Assembly: GCA_020053735.1 (NCBI GenBank)
Contig: JAGVMP010000009.1
Location: 124,001-188,000, forward strand
Direction: 5' to 3'
From: Pseudomonadota bacterium
Lineage (GTDB): Bacteria; Pseudomonadota; Gammaproteobacteria; Burkholderiales; Methylophilaceae
DNA: 64,000 bases
The notes under the pieces were generated by a model. It was not told the DNA's origin. It did not search any database and saw only the letters and a program-made list of their open reading frames with translations. Shown piece by piece: positions 9,806 through 18,309 of the stretch (position 1 is the first letter of the stretch; every line of letters starts with the position of its first letter). Both the position numbers and the translations under genes were made by a program.

Positions 9806-10519
9806 ATGACGCAGCTATTAATTAGCGTAAAAAATATTGAAGAAGCCATGATTGCAGTTCTTGCAGGCGTAGATATTATTGACTTGAAAGACCCAAATCT
9901 GGGCGCACTTGGCGCGCTAGATTTGGATTCAACACGCGAAATCGTGCGAAAAATCTATGGCCGCGCCCTGATTAGCGCTACAGTGGGCGAACAGCACACC
10001 AGCATAGATGAGCTTGTGGCTGACATTCAATTACGGGCTGATGCAGGCGTAGATATTGTTAAAATTGCCGTGTCTGACTTGTTTTACCAGGCCTATTTTT
10101 ATGATGCAGTTGCCCGGCTAACAAGAGCAGGCGTAAAGATAGTCGTCGTGTTTTTTGCAGATGAAGAAATAAACCTCAATTTACTGCCAGCACTCAAAAA
10201 TGCAGGTGTTTATGGTGCGATGTTAGATACCAAAAATAAGCATAAAAATTTGTTGCAAGTACAACCTCAACAGGCGCTAGTTTTATTTACACAGCTATGC
10301 CACCAATATCAATTAAAATCAGGTTTGGCTGGTTCATTACAACCACAACATATAGATCATCTTACCGAAATAAATTCAACATATATCGGTTTTAGAGGCG
10401 GTGTTTGTGATAATTCGCTGCGAAAGTCTGCCCTAAATCAGATTAAAGTGCGTGAATTGATAAGCATGTTGCGAAATGGCAACAAAAACCGCATAGAAAC
10501 TCAATTAATCTTGGCTTAA
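9806..10519 (+). CDS. mfnB: (5-formylfuran-3-yl)methyl phosphate synthase (methylofuran biosynthesis)
   Basis: LLISVKNIEEAMIAVLAGVDIIDLKDPNLGALGAL...TVGE...DIVKIAVSD, DUF556/MfnB family. Confidence 0.85.
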   Translation: MTQLLISVKNIEEAMIAVLAGVDIIDLKDPNLGALGALDLDSTREIVRKIYGRALISATVGEQHTSIDELVADIQLRADAGVDIVKIAVSDLFYQAYFYDAVARLTRAGVKIVVVFFADEEINLNLLPALKNAGVYGAMLDTKNKHKNLLQVQPQQALVLFTQLCHQYQLKSGLAGSLQPQHIDHLTEINSTYIGFRGGVCDNSLRKSALNQIKVRELISMLRNGNKNRIETQLILA

Positions 10520-10608
10520 CGTTGCATACTTAATATAGATTAAGTATAGTAAAATCATAGTCTTTAGCAATATGAGTTAGTTCACGTTTTACAACAAGGA
10601 GTTTAATA

Positions 10609-11715
10609 ATGAATAAGAAATTAGTTGGTTTAGCAGTTGCAGCAACTTTAGGCTTAACAGCACTTACAGCGTCTGCTGAAGATATGTTCCGCGGTGCTTG
10701 GTATGCTGTACCAGGCGTTAGCTATATGAATACAGACAGTGATTTGGATGCTGATAATGGTGCTGGTGGTTTCATTAGCATTGGTAAAGAACTATCACCA
10801 AGCTGGGATTTGCAAGGCCGCCTAGGCTATAACCGTGCTGATGAAGATTTAGGTTTAGGTCTTGGTGAAAGCGGTAAATACAAATCTACACAACTAGGTT
10901 TAGATGCGCTTTATATGTTTAGCCGTGATAAATTCCGCCCATTCTTATTGGCAGGTTTAGGCGCAACTAGAAACGACGTAGACTATAAAATCCCTGGCTT
11001 TGATGTTGATGGTAAAAAAACATCATGGTTGGCAAGTTTAGGTTTAGGTGCGCAATACCTGTTTAGCGACAAATTCGGCGTACAAGCTGATTTACGTCAT
11101 CAATGGAGTCGTGCAGATGCTAAAATTACAAACTTAGCAACTGGCGTAAGTTCTGGCGAAGACGGCGGCATCGGCAACACATTGTTCAACTTAGGTGGTA
11201 TCTTCCGTTTTGGTGCACCAGCTCCAGTAGTGGCTGAAGCAGCGCCAGAGCCAGCACCAATCGCAGCCGCACCAGAGTCAGCACCAATCGCAGCCGCACC
11301 AGAGCCAGTAAAATGTACACCACAAATGGATACCATCACAGTGGGTGCTGAAAAACTATTTGGTTTTGACAAGGCTAACATTAGTGATGAGGGTAAAGAT
11401 GCTCTAAATGAGGCTGCTGCTAAAATTAAAGCAAACCCTGAATTGAAAGCAGTGATTGTTACTGGTCACACAGATCGTATTGGTTCTGACGCATATAACC
11501 AAAAACTTTCTGAGCGCCGTGCTCATTTAGTAAAAGATTACTTGGCTGCGCAAGGTGTTGATCCATCTATTATCGAAGCAGTTGGTAAAGGTGAGTCAGA
11601 GCCAGTGGTGCAGTGTACTGGTAACAAAGCAACTAAAAAATTGATTGAGTGCTTACAACCTAACCGTCGCGTAATAATTCAAGCCGAAGGTCAAAAAGAA
11701 ACAGGTTGTAACTAA
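10609..11715 (+). CDS. OmpA-family outer membrane protein
   Basis: Signal peptide, 8-strand barrel-like N-terminal region, Pro/Ala hinge, OmpA C-terminal domain (VTGHTDRIGSDAYNQKLSERRAHLVKDYL). Confidence 0.93.
   Translation: MNKKLVGLAVAATLGLTALTASAEDMFRGAWYAVPGVSYMNTDSDLDADNGAGGFISIGKELSPSWDLQGRLGYNRADEDLGLGLGESGKYKSTQLGLDALYMFSRDKFRPFLLAGLGATRNDVDYKIPGFDVDGKKTSWLASLGLGAQYLFSDKFGVQADLRHQWSRADAKITNLATGVSSGEDGGIGNTLFNLGGIFRFGAPAPVVAEAAPEPAPIAAAPESAPIAAAPEPVKCTPQMDTITVGAEKLFGFDKANISDEGKDALNEAAAKIKANPELKAVIVTGHTDRIGSDAYNQKLSERRAHLVKDYLAAQGVDPSIIEAVGKGESEPVVQCTGNKATKKLIECLQPNRRVIIQAEGQKETGCN
11245..11310 (+). repeat. 27-nt tandem repeat coding the Pro/Ala hinge of the OmpA-like protein
   Basis: ccagagccagcaccaatcgcagccgca / ccagagtcagcaccaatcgcagccgca / ccagagccag; peptide PEPAPIAAAPESAPIAAAPEP. 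Confidence 0.9.
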
Positions 11716-11742
11716 GTAACAGTTTTAAGTAATAAGTAGTTT

Positions 11743-11772
11743 AAAAAACCCCGCATTGCGGGGTTTTTTATT
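11743..11772 (+). terminator. Rho-independent terminator after OmpA-like gene
   Basis: aaaaaaCCCCGcattgCGGGGtttttt. Confidence 0.9.
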
Positions 11773-11817
11773 GTTTACGATTTAGAATGGGTTGCTTTAA
11801 GCCGCTATAATAAACAT

Positions 11818-13191
11818 ATGGTTGAAAATCTCACAACACTACATTTAGTTAAAGATATAGTTAAAGTCGATTTAATTATCAGCGCACGCTGGCTTTGCCC
11901 AATTGTCCCTAAAGATATTTTATTAGAAAACCATGTAGTGGTGATTCAAGCTGGCGTCATCATTGCTATTTGTCCAATTGCTGATAGCCACCATTACCAA
12001 GCCTCTGAAACAATTATATTAGAAGAGCATGTATTAATTCCTGGGCTAATTAATTTGCATACGCACGCTGCAATGAGCTTGATGCGTGGCTTAGCAGATG
12101 ATGTGCCGCTAATGCCTTGGCTGGAGCAGCATATATGGCCTGCAGAGCACGCGGTGGTTTCGCAGAGTTTTGTGCGCGACGGTACCTTGTTAGCTTGTGC
12201 AGAAATGTTGAGTGGCGGCATTACTACTTTTAACGATATGTATTTTTACCCACTTGCGGCTGCTGAAGCTGCGGTGCAAATGGGTATGCGTGCAAATTTA
12301 GGTTTGGTGGTACTTGAGTTCCCTACCAATTATGCCAATGATGCCGAGGACTATATCGACAAAGGCACGTCTGCCAAAGATAAATTACGAGATGAGTCTT
12401 TAATTAGTTTTAGCTTTGCGCCGCATGCACCTTACACCGTTACAGATGCGACTTTTTCACAAATTAATACCTTGAGCGCTCAGTTAGATATCGGCATCCA
12501 CACACATTTACACGAAACGCAGGCTGAAATCACCCAAAGCGAACAAAGCTATGGCATGCGCCCAATAGCGCGCTTGGCTAATCTGGGTTTGTTAAATAGC
12601 ACAGTTACCTTGGCGCATTGCGTGCATTTAAATACGGCAGAAATTAAATTACTAGCCGCACACGGCTGCAGCATTGCGCACTGTCCTAGTTCTAATTTAA
12701 AGTTGGCTTCTGGCATTGCACCAATCACTGAGTATGCTAAGCAAGGTATTAATATTGGTTTAGGCACAGATGGTGCGGCTAGTAATAATCGGCTCGATAT
12801 GTTTGCCGAGATGCGCTTGGCAGCTCTACTGGCAAAAGGGCAGAGTGGGGACGCGACCGCAATTTCGGCACATCAGGCCCTAGCAATGGCTACCATTAAC
12901 GGTGCGAAAGCATTGAATTTAAGTGATAAAATAGGCTCAATAGAAGTGGGCAAGTTGGCAGATTTAACTGCGGTGAAGCTTGTAGATATTGCAATACAAC
13001 CTTGTTTTGATGTGGTTTCACATTTGGTGTATGTAGCCGGGCGCGAGCATGTCAGTCATGTATGGGTAAACGGCGATTTAAAGTTTCATCGTCCACAACA
13101 AGGCGACGGCCTGTATAGTCAGGTTGAGCCGCAGGAGTTGGGCGATATTATTAATAAATGGCAAACTAAACTAGGTGAATTTAAAGCATGA
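11818..13191 (+). CDS. mtaD: TRZ/ATZ-family amidohydrolase, probable 5'-methylthioadenosine/S-adenosylhomocysteine deaminase
   Basis: [38 protein letters not shown] motif. Confidence 0.85.
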   Translation: MVENLTTLHLVKDIVKVDLIISARWLCPIVPKDILLENHVVVIQAGVIIAICPIADSHHYQASETIILEEHVLIPGLINLHTHAAMSLMRGLADDVPLMPWLEQHIWPAEHAVVSQSFVRDGTLLACAEMLSGGITTFNDMYFYPLAAAEAAVQMGMRANLGLVVLEFPTNYANDAEDYIDKGTSAKDKLRDESLISFSFAPHAPYTVTDATFSQINTLSAQLDIGIHTHLHETQAEITQSEQSYGMRPIARLANLGLLNSTVTLAHCVHLNTAEIKLLAAHGCSIAHCPSSNLKLASGIAPITEYAKQGINIGLGTDGAASNNRLDMFAEMRLAALLAKGQSGDATAISAHQALAMATINGAKALNLSDKIGSIEVGKLADLTAVKLVDIAIQPCFDVVSHLVYVAGREHVSHVWVNGDLKFHRPQQGDGLYSQVEPQELGDIINKWQTKLGEFKA

Positions 13192-13886
13192 CAATTAATG
13201 CAGATGTAGCTGAGCTGAATAAATTCAGCGAGTTAGCGCATAAGTGGTGGGATAAAGGCAGTGAGTTTAAGCCGCTGCATGATATCAATCCGCTACGTTT
13301 AAACTATATTGACCAAGCCGTTAACTTAAACGGGAAAACGGTACTGGATGTAGGCTGCGGCGGTGGCATTTTAAGCGAATCAATGGCACAAAAAGGCGCT
13401 ACTGTAATGGGGATTGATTTAGGTGAAAAGGCCCTAAAAGTAGCGCAGCTACACAGCTTAGAAAGCGGTGTTGCGGTAGATTATCAATTGATTGCTGTGG
13501 AAGCATTAGCTGAAAAACAGCCAGCCAGCTTTGATGTCGTGACTTGCTTAGAGATGCTCGAGCACGTACCTAATCCTGCTAGCGTAATTGCAGCTTGCGC
13601 CAAGCTAGTGAAGCCAGATGGCCACGTATTTTTTTCTACCATTAATCGCAATCCAAAATCTTATTTTTTTGCGGTTATTGGTGCGGAGTATGTGCTGAAT
13701 ATGTTGCCGCGTGGCACACATGATTATGCTAAGTTTATTAAGCCCTCTGAATTGGCAAGTTGGATGCGGCCTGCAGGCTTGTCGCTACAGCATCAAATTG
13801 GCATGAGTTACAATCCAATTACCCAGCATTATTGGCTGGGCGACGATGTCAGCGTCAATTACATGATGCACACTATCAAGACATAA
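13188..13886 (+). CDS. ubiG: 3-demethylubiquinol 3-O-methyltransferase
   Basis: [32 protein letters not shown] motif [16 protein letters not shown]. Confidence 0.97.
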   Translation: MTINADVAELNKFSELAHKWWDKGSEFKPLHDINPLRLNYIDQAVNLNGKTVLDVGCGGGILSESMAQKGATVMGIDLGEKALKVAQLHSLESGVAVDYQLIAVEALAEKQPASFDVVTCLEMLEHVPNPASVIAACAKLVKPDGHVFFSTINRNPKSYFFAVIGAEYVLNMLPRGTHDYAKFIKPSELASWMRPAGLSLQHQIGMSYNPITQHYWLGDDVSVNYMMHTIKT

Positions 13887-13903
13887 TCTAAAAGACTTCA
13901 CGT

Positions 13904-14566
13904 TTGATTAACACCATTTTATTTGACCTCGATGGCACGCTTGTGGATACCGCACCAGACTTAGGTTATGCACTGAATATTCAATTGCAGCGACATGGTA
14001 AGCCTATGTTGCCTGATGCGAAAATTCGCCCGTTTGCCTCACATGGTTCGCGTGGCCTCCTTGGTTTGGGCTTTGGCATTACGCCAGCAGATACTAACTT
14101 TACTGCCATGCGCGATGAGTATTTAAGCATTTATGACACTGTGTTTACGCGCAGCCCAGTGTTGCTGTCTGGTATTGCCGATTTACTGCAAGCCATTGAA
14201 CATAAAGGTTTGAAATGGGGGATTGTCACTAACAAGCCACGTCGTTTTACTCGGCGTTTGATAACTAGTATGGGTTTGCAAGAGCGGGCAGCCTGTGTGG
14301 TGAGTGGTGACGACGCGCCGCAGCCAAAACCATCGCCTGCAACGCTGCTCATGGCATGTGAGCAAATCGGTGTTATGCCTGAACAGTGTGTTTACGTAGG
14401 GGATGCTGAGCGTGATATTCAAGCAGGTAAAGCGGCTGGTATACAAACGGTGGTGGCTTTGTTTGGCTATATTGATGCAAGCGACAAGCCAGCAGAGTGG
14501 GGCGCAGATATAATGATTAGCGAGCCTAGCGAGTTATTAAATGCGCTAGATGCTTCTCGGGTCTAA
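13904..14566 (+). CDS. gph: Phosphoglycolate phosphatase (HAD family; TTG start)
   Basis: ILFDLDGTLVDTAPDL..., VYVGDAERDIQAGKAAG. Confidence 0.9.
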   Translation: MINTILFDLDGTLVDTAPDLGYALNIQLQRHGKPMLPDAKIRPFASHGSRGLLGLGFGITPADTNFTAMRDEYLSIYDTVFTRSPVLLSGIADLLQAIEHKGLKWGIVTNKPRRFTRRLITSMGLQERAACVVSGDDAPQPKPSPATLLMACEQIGVMPEQCVYVGDAERDIQAGKAAGIQTVVALFGYIDASDKPAEWGADIMISEPSELLNALDASRV

Positions 14567-14576
14567 ATCCCGAATA

Positions 14577-14610
14577 TTAAAGTTGTTTTCGACCTAGTAG
14601 CGCCATTGAT
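14577..14610 (-). repeat. Extra recR 3'-end copy directly downstream of recR
   Basis: Minus strand encodes [10 protein letters not shown]-stop again, differing from the recR C-terminus only at synonymous sites and at the stop codon (TAA versus TAG). Confidence 0.85.
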
Positions 14611-15222
14611 CTAAAGCTGCTTTCTGCCAAGTAGCGCCATTGATAAAGTCCCACTATCCACATATTCAATCTCGCCACCCATGGGTAAGCCTCGCGCAAT
14701 ACGGCTAACTGCGATGCCGCGTGTTTTGAGTAGCTCGCTAATATAGTGCGCTGTTGCTTCACCTTCCACCGTGTAATTGGTAGCTAGAATCACCTCTTTG
14801 ACTTGACCTTGATTATTAGCACCATCTTGCGCACGCTTAATGAGTTTATCTAGATTAATTTCTTTTGGACCGATGCCGTCCAAAGGTGAAAGCCTGCCCA
14901 TCAACACAAAATACATGCCTGTATAAGAATGAGTTTGCTCCATCATCATTAAATCGGTAGGCATTTCCACAACGCAAAGTTGTGTCGCATCTCGTTTTTC
15001 AGATGTACACAGCGGACAAATAGCGCTTTCTGAAAAGTTATTGCACAAGGTGCAATGCCCCAGCACTTGCAGCGCGTTTTGCATTGATAGGGCCAGACTA
15101 TTAGCCCCTTTTCTATCGCGTTGTAATAAGTAATACGCCATGCGGAGCGCCGATTTTGGCCCTACACCTGGCAAACAACGCAAAGCATCAATCAGCTGCT
15201 CTAAGGCGGGTGGGTTGTTCAC
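14611..15222 (-). CDS. recR: Recombination protein RecR
   Basis: [17 protein letters not shown], zinc finger [16 protein letters not shown], Toprim; recR-ybaB-dnaX order. Confidence 0.97.
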   Translation of the reverse strand: MNNPPALEQLIDALRCLPGVGPKSALRMAYYLLQRDRKGANSLALSMQNALQVLGHCTLCNNFSESAICPLCTSEKRDATQLCVVEMPTDLMMMEQTHSYTGMYFVLMGRLSPLDGIGPKEINLDKLIKRAQDGANNQGQVKEVILATNYTVEGEATAHYISELLKTRGIAVSRIARGLPMGGEIEYVDSGTLSMALLGRKQL

Positions 15223-15231
15223 GCTAATTAT

Positions 15232-15540
15232 TTAAAATGGTAGCTTGAACCCTGCAGGCATCATCCCACTCATGCGCGCATTTGAGGTTGCTTCGGCTTT
15301 AGCACGTGCATCATTGAGTGCAATCAGCAACAAATCTTCTAGAGTTTCGCGGTCGTCCATCGCGGCGTTATCAATCATCACGCGTTTTACTGTGTTATTG
15401 CAAGTCATACTTATTTTTACCATGCCATTGCTGGCTGTACCTTCCACCAGTGTTTCCGCAAGTTCGGCTTGTGCCTTTTGCATATTGGCTTGCATCATTT
15501 GGGCCTGCTTCATCATATTGCCCATGCCACCTTTCATCAT
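15232..15540 (-). CDS. YbaB/EbfC nucleoid-associated protein
   Basis: GNMMKQAQMMQANMQKAQAELAETLVEGTASNGMVKISMTCNN. Confidence 0.95.
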   Translation of the reverse strand: MMKGGMGNMMKQAQMMQANMQKAQAELAETLVEGTASNGMVKISMTCNNTVKRVMIDNAAMDDRETLEDLLLIALNDARAKAEATSNARMSGMMPAGFKLPF

Positions 15541-15558
15541 ACTGTTCTCCTCATTTTC

Positions 15559-17292
15559 TTAAACAGGTTTTATTGAGTTAGGGATAATTTGCGCTCCTAA
15601 ATCATTCATCAATGCTTTTACAAAGTCATCATTCATAATGGCAGCTTCTGCCCCCGATTGAATCACCGCTTTTTCATTGGCATTTTGCTTAGCGGGTGTG
15701 ACAATTTCTGTGTGTGTATCGCTGGCCACAGCAATATTTAATCGTATTTTGCGACCGAAATAGTCGTTAATGGCATTGGCTAATTTGTCTTGATAACTGG
15801 GGCTGATGAGGTGCTTTTGTGCACTGGCCACGCGTAAATTTATGCTGTGTTCATCGTAACTAACCAATTCACAATTTTGAGCCAGTGCGCGTGCAAGACC
15901 AAGCTTTAGATTTTGTTCGACCAATTTGCGCCAATTGCCATCAAAACTGGCCATGTCTGAAATTGGCACGCTAGAATCCTTATGGGTATTGGTTTCTGGC
16001 GCAGCAGCTTGAATACTAGTGCTGGCTCGTACTGGTTCAGGCGTTGCTTGTTGGTTTAATGGAGCTGCTACTTTTACTGCAGGCGGAGCTACTTTCTCGC
16101 CGTCTTGCGGTGCAAGCGCATTCTTATCTATTGGCGTAACCGCACCTTTTTCTGCTGGCATAAATGCCAACATACGCAATAGCGTCATGGTAAAACCTGC
16201 GTATTCATCTGGCGCAAGGCCAATGTCTCTTCTACCTAAAAGCGCAATTTGGTAATAAAGTTGCACCGTTTCGGCGCTGAGTGTTTGCGCTAAATTCAGT
16301 AGCGCGGCGCGTTCTGGCAAATCGTCAGCAATACTTTGCGGTACGGTTTGTGCAATGGCAATTTGGTGCAGCAAGTTGGCTAAATCATTCAATGCGGCTT
16401 CAAATGACAAGCTACGCGCTTCCATTTGTTTAGCGATTTCGATTATAACGCCACCGCTATTGGCTTTCACGTATGAATAACCAGCTTCAGCTGGTATATT
16501 CTGCGGGGACAACCCTTGCGGTTGCAGGGCAGACAGTATTTCGTATAAATAACTTTGATCAATCGCCCCTAGCATGCTGCGCACTTCTGCCTCGTTCACA
16601 GTTTGGTTACCGTAAGCGATAGCTTGGTCGGTGAGAGACAGCGCATCGCGCATACTGCCTGCCGCTGCGCGCGCAATCAGGTGGATGGCTGTTGGCTCAA
16701 AACTAATCTGTTCTTGGCCAAGTACATGTTTTAAATGTTCCGAAATAGTCGGGCTGGCCATTTGCCGCAAGTTAAATTGCAAACAACGGCTTAGCACGGT
16801 GACAGGTACTTTTTGCGGGTCAGTCGTGCCAAGTATGAATTTAATATGCGCTGGCGGCTCTTCCAGCGTTTTTAGCAGCGCATTAAATGCCTCTTTGGTT
16901 AGCTGGTGTACTTCATCTAGCATGAAAATTTTGAAGCGACCCTGTGTGGGCGCATAAGTGGCTTGCTCGAGCAGCGTGCGCACATCATCAATACCGCGCG
17001 TAGAGGCGGCATTAATCTCAATGTAATCAATAAAACGATCCGCATCAATGCCAGTACAGGCATCACACGCGCCACAAGGTTTGGCGGTGATGCCCGTTTC
17101 GCAATTGAGTGATTTGGCCAAAATACGGGCGAGGGTGGTTTTACCAACGCCACGCGTACCCGTAAACAAATAAGCGTGGTGCAAGCGTTGCTGGTCTAAT
17201 GCGTTGGTGAGCGCACGCACGACGTGGTCTTGCCCTACTAGGTTTTCGAAACTTTTTGGGCGATATTTGCGCGCGAGGACTTGATATGACAT
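15559..17292 (-). CDS. dnaX: DNA polymerase III subunits gamma/tau
   Basis: YQVLARKYRPKSFENLVGQDHVVRALTNAL, Walker A GTRGVGKTTLARILAK; carries an in-frame repeat element. Confidence 0.97.
   Translation of the reverse strand: MSYQVLARKYRPKSFENLVGQDHVVRALTNALDQQRLHHAYLFTGTRGVGKTTLARILAKSLNCETGITAKPCGACDACTGIDADRFIDYIEINAASTRGIDDVRTLLEQATYAPTQGRFKIFMLDEVHQLTKEAFNALLKTLEEPPAHIKFILGTTDPQKVPVTVLSRCLQFNLRQMASPTISEHLKHVLGQEQISFEPTAIHLIARAAAGSMRDALSLTDQAIAYGNQTVNEAEVRSMLGAIDQSYLYEILSALQPQGLSPQNIPAEAGYSYVKANSGGVIIEIAKQMEARSLSFEAALNDLANLLHQIAIAQTVPQSIADDLPERAALLNLAQTLSAETVQLYYQIALLGRRDIGLAPDEYAGFTMTLLRMLAFMPAEKGAVTPIDKNALAPQDGEKVAPPAVKVAAPLNQQATPEPVRASTSIQAAAPETNTHKDSSVPISDMASFDGNWRKLVEQNLKLGLARALAQNCELVSYDEHSINLRVASAQKHLISPSYQDKLANAINDYFGRKIRLNIAVASDTHTEIVTPAKQNANEKAVIQSGAEAAIMNDDFVKALMNDLGAQIIPNSIKPV
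16459..16530 (-). repeat. Palindromic repeat family, long form, in frame in dnaX
   Basis: Minus strand GCCCTGCAACCGCAAGGGTTGTCCCCGCAGAATATACCAGCTGAAGCTGGTTATTCATACGTGAAAGCCAATA; 3 mismatches to the 37815 copy over about 67 nt. Confidence 0.93.
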
Positions 17293-17406
17293 AAGGTGAA
17301 TTTTAGCTGAAAATCAGCAACATTCCATTGCTAAATCAAAAATAACTAGTGAGGTGTAACAAAATCAAAAAGAACAAGGCAGAGCGTCATATTTACAACT
17401 CAAACC

Positions 17407-17529
17407 AAAATTTATTTAAACAGTTTAGATGCAAGGCGCACGGAGCGCAGAATCCGAGACAGTATGTTTTATTACGGCGAGGATGCGAGCACCGCGTAAC
17501 GTAGCAGATAGATTGTTTAAATGAATTTT
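17407..17529. repeat. 123-bp element bounded by 16-bp inverted repeats (MITE-like candidate)
   Basis: Left AAAATTTATTTAAACA, right TGTTTAAATGAATTTT (15/16 complementary); GC-rich interior gatgcaaggcgcacggagcgcagaatccgagacagtat...acggcgaggatgcgagcaccgcgtaacgtagcaga. Confidence 0.6.
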
Positions 17530-17538
17530 AATGAAGAG

Positions 17539-17640
17539 GCGAGCCTTGCCCCCGGCACTTGCTCAATAGTTGTGGCTGCTGGCTTCCGCCCCTGACCAGA
17601 TTGGCTACTTTACAATGCGGGGAGGCCCGCCAGCCGTGAT
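17539..17640 (-). ncRNA. ffs: 4.5S signal recognition particle RNA
   Basis: Minus strand contains CTGGTCAGGGGCGGAAGCCAGCAGCCA (SRP domain IV), complementary ends GCGGGCC/GGCTCGC; upstream of dnaX as in many bacteria. Confidence 0.88.
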
Positions 17641-17713
17641 TCTACCTGAGTTTGCACTTAATTTACAGGCAAAAAAGTAAGCATTTAACTTGTATTTCAA
17701 ATGGCATTAAGAT

Positions 17714-17752
17714 GCCTGCCCTGTAGGTCGCATGGATATTGCTTTGCAGGGC
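17714..17752 (-). repeat. Palindromic repeat family, short form, intergenic
   Basis: Minus strand GCCCTGCAAAGCAATATCCATGCGACCTACAGGGCAGGC. Confidence 0.75.
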
Positions 17753-17777
17753 ACTGTTTTTTATACGTAGTTAAAGC

Positions 17778-18215
17778 TTATGAATAACCAACCCGCACCA
17801 CAGGCGGTAAAGCGGCTAATTCTTCATCACTATATAGCCTGCCGCTGGTAATAAAGGCAAAGCCCGTTCCGCAGTCGAGTGAAAACGATCCGCTTGAGTT
17901 GGGGGTGGCATCTAAAATGGTGTGCATATTCTCGGCAAAGGTAAAATGGCTATCGCCCATATAAAACGTGGCATCTTTCCATCCACCCAAAATCACATCG
18001 GACGCGCTGGGGTTAAACTCTTTAATTGGCATGCAAATTGGCCCACTACCCTCACAACAGCCGCCTGATTGCAAAAATGCTATTGGTCCATGTTCAGCGG
18101 TGAGTCTCTCAATAAGCGCCAATGCACTGGGCGTGGCTGAAACGCGTTTGGTTTTTTCTGGGTCGTTGACGGTTTGCGAACTATTTTCTGTCACAGTATT
18201 CATTGTTAACTCCAA
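17778..18215 (-). CDS. DUF779 domain-containing protein (aldehyde dehydrogenase-associated)
   Basis: HGPIAFLQSGGCCEGSGPICMP; adjacent to an aldehyde dehydrogenase. Confidence 0.88.
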   Translation of the reverse strand: MELTMNTVTENSSQTVNDPEKTKRVSATPSALALIERLTAEHGPIAFLQSGGCCEGSGPICMPIKEFNPSASDVILGGWKDATFYMGDSHFTFAENMHTILDATPNSSGSFSLDCGTGFAFITSGRLYSDEELAALPPVVRVGYS

Positions 18216-18309
18216 ATAACTAGGGGCGAGTAAACCCGCCCCTGATTATAGCTAGTTTTAAGTCTACCTAATTTTACTAAAATCCTAAATTAGAAGAAGA
18301 TCTAATTTA

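Noticed and set aside
13764-13785. ATGCGGCCTGCAGGCTTG in ubiG resembling the repeat's right arm
   Set aside because: Encodes WMRPAGLSL, where UbiG normally has a similar sequence; no extra residues and no AATATCC core.
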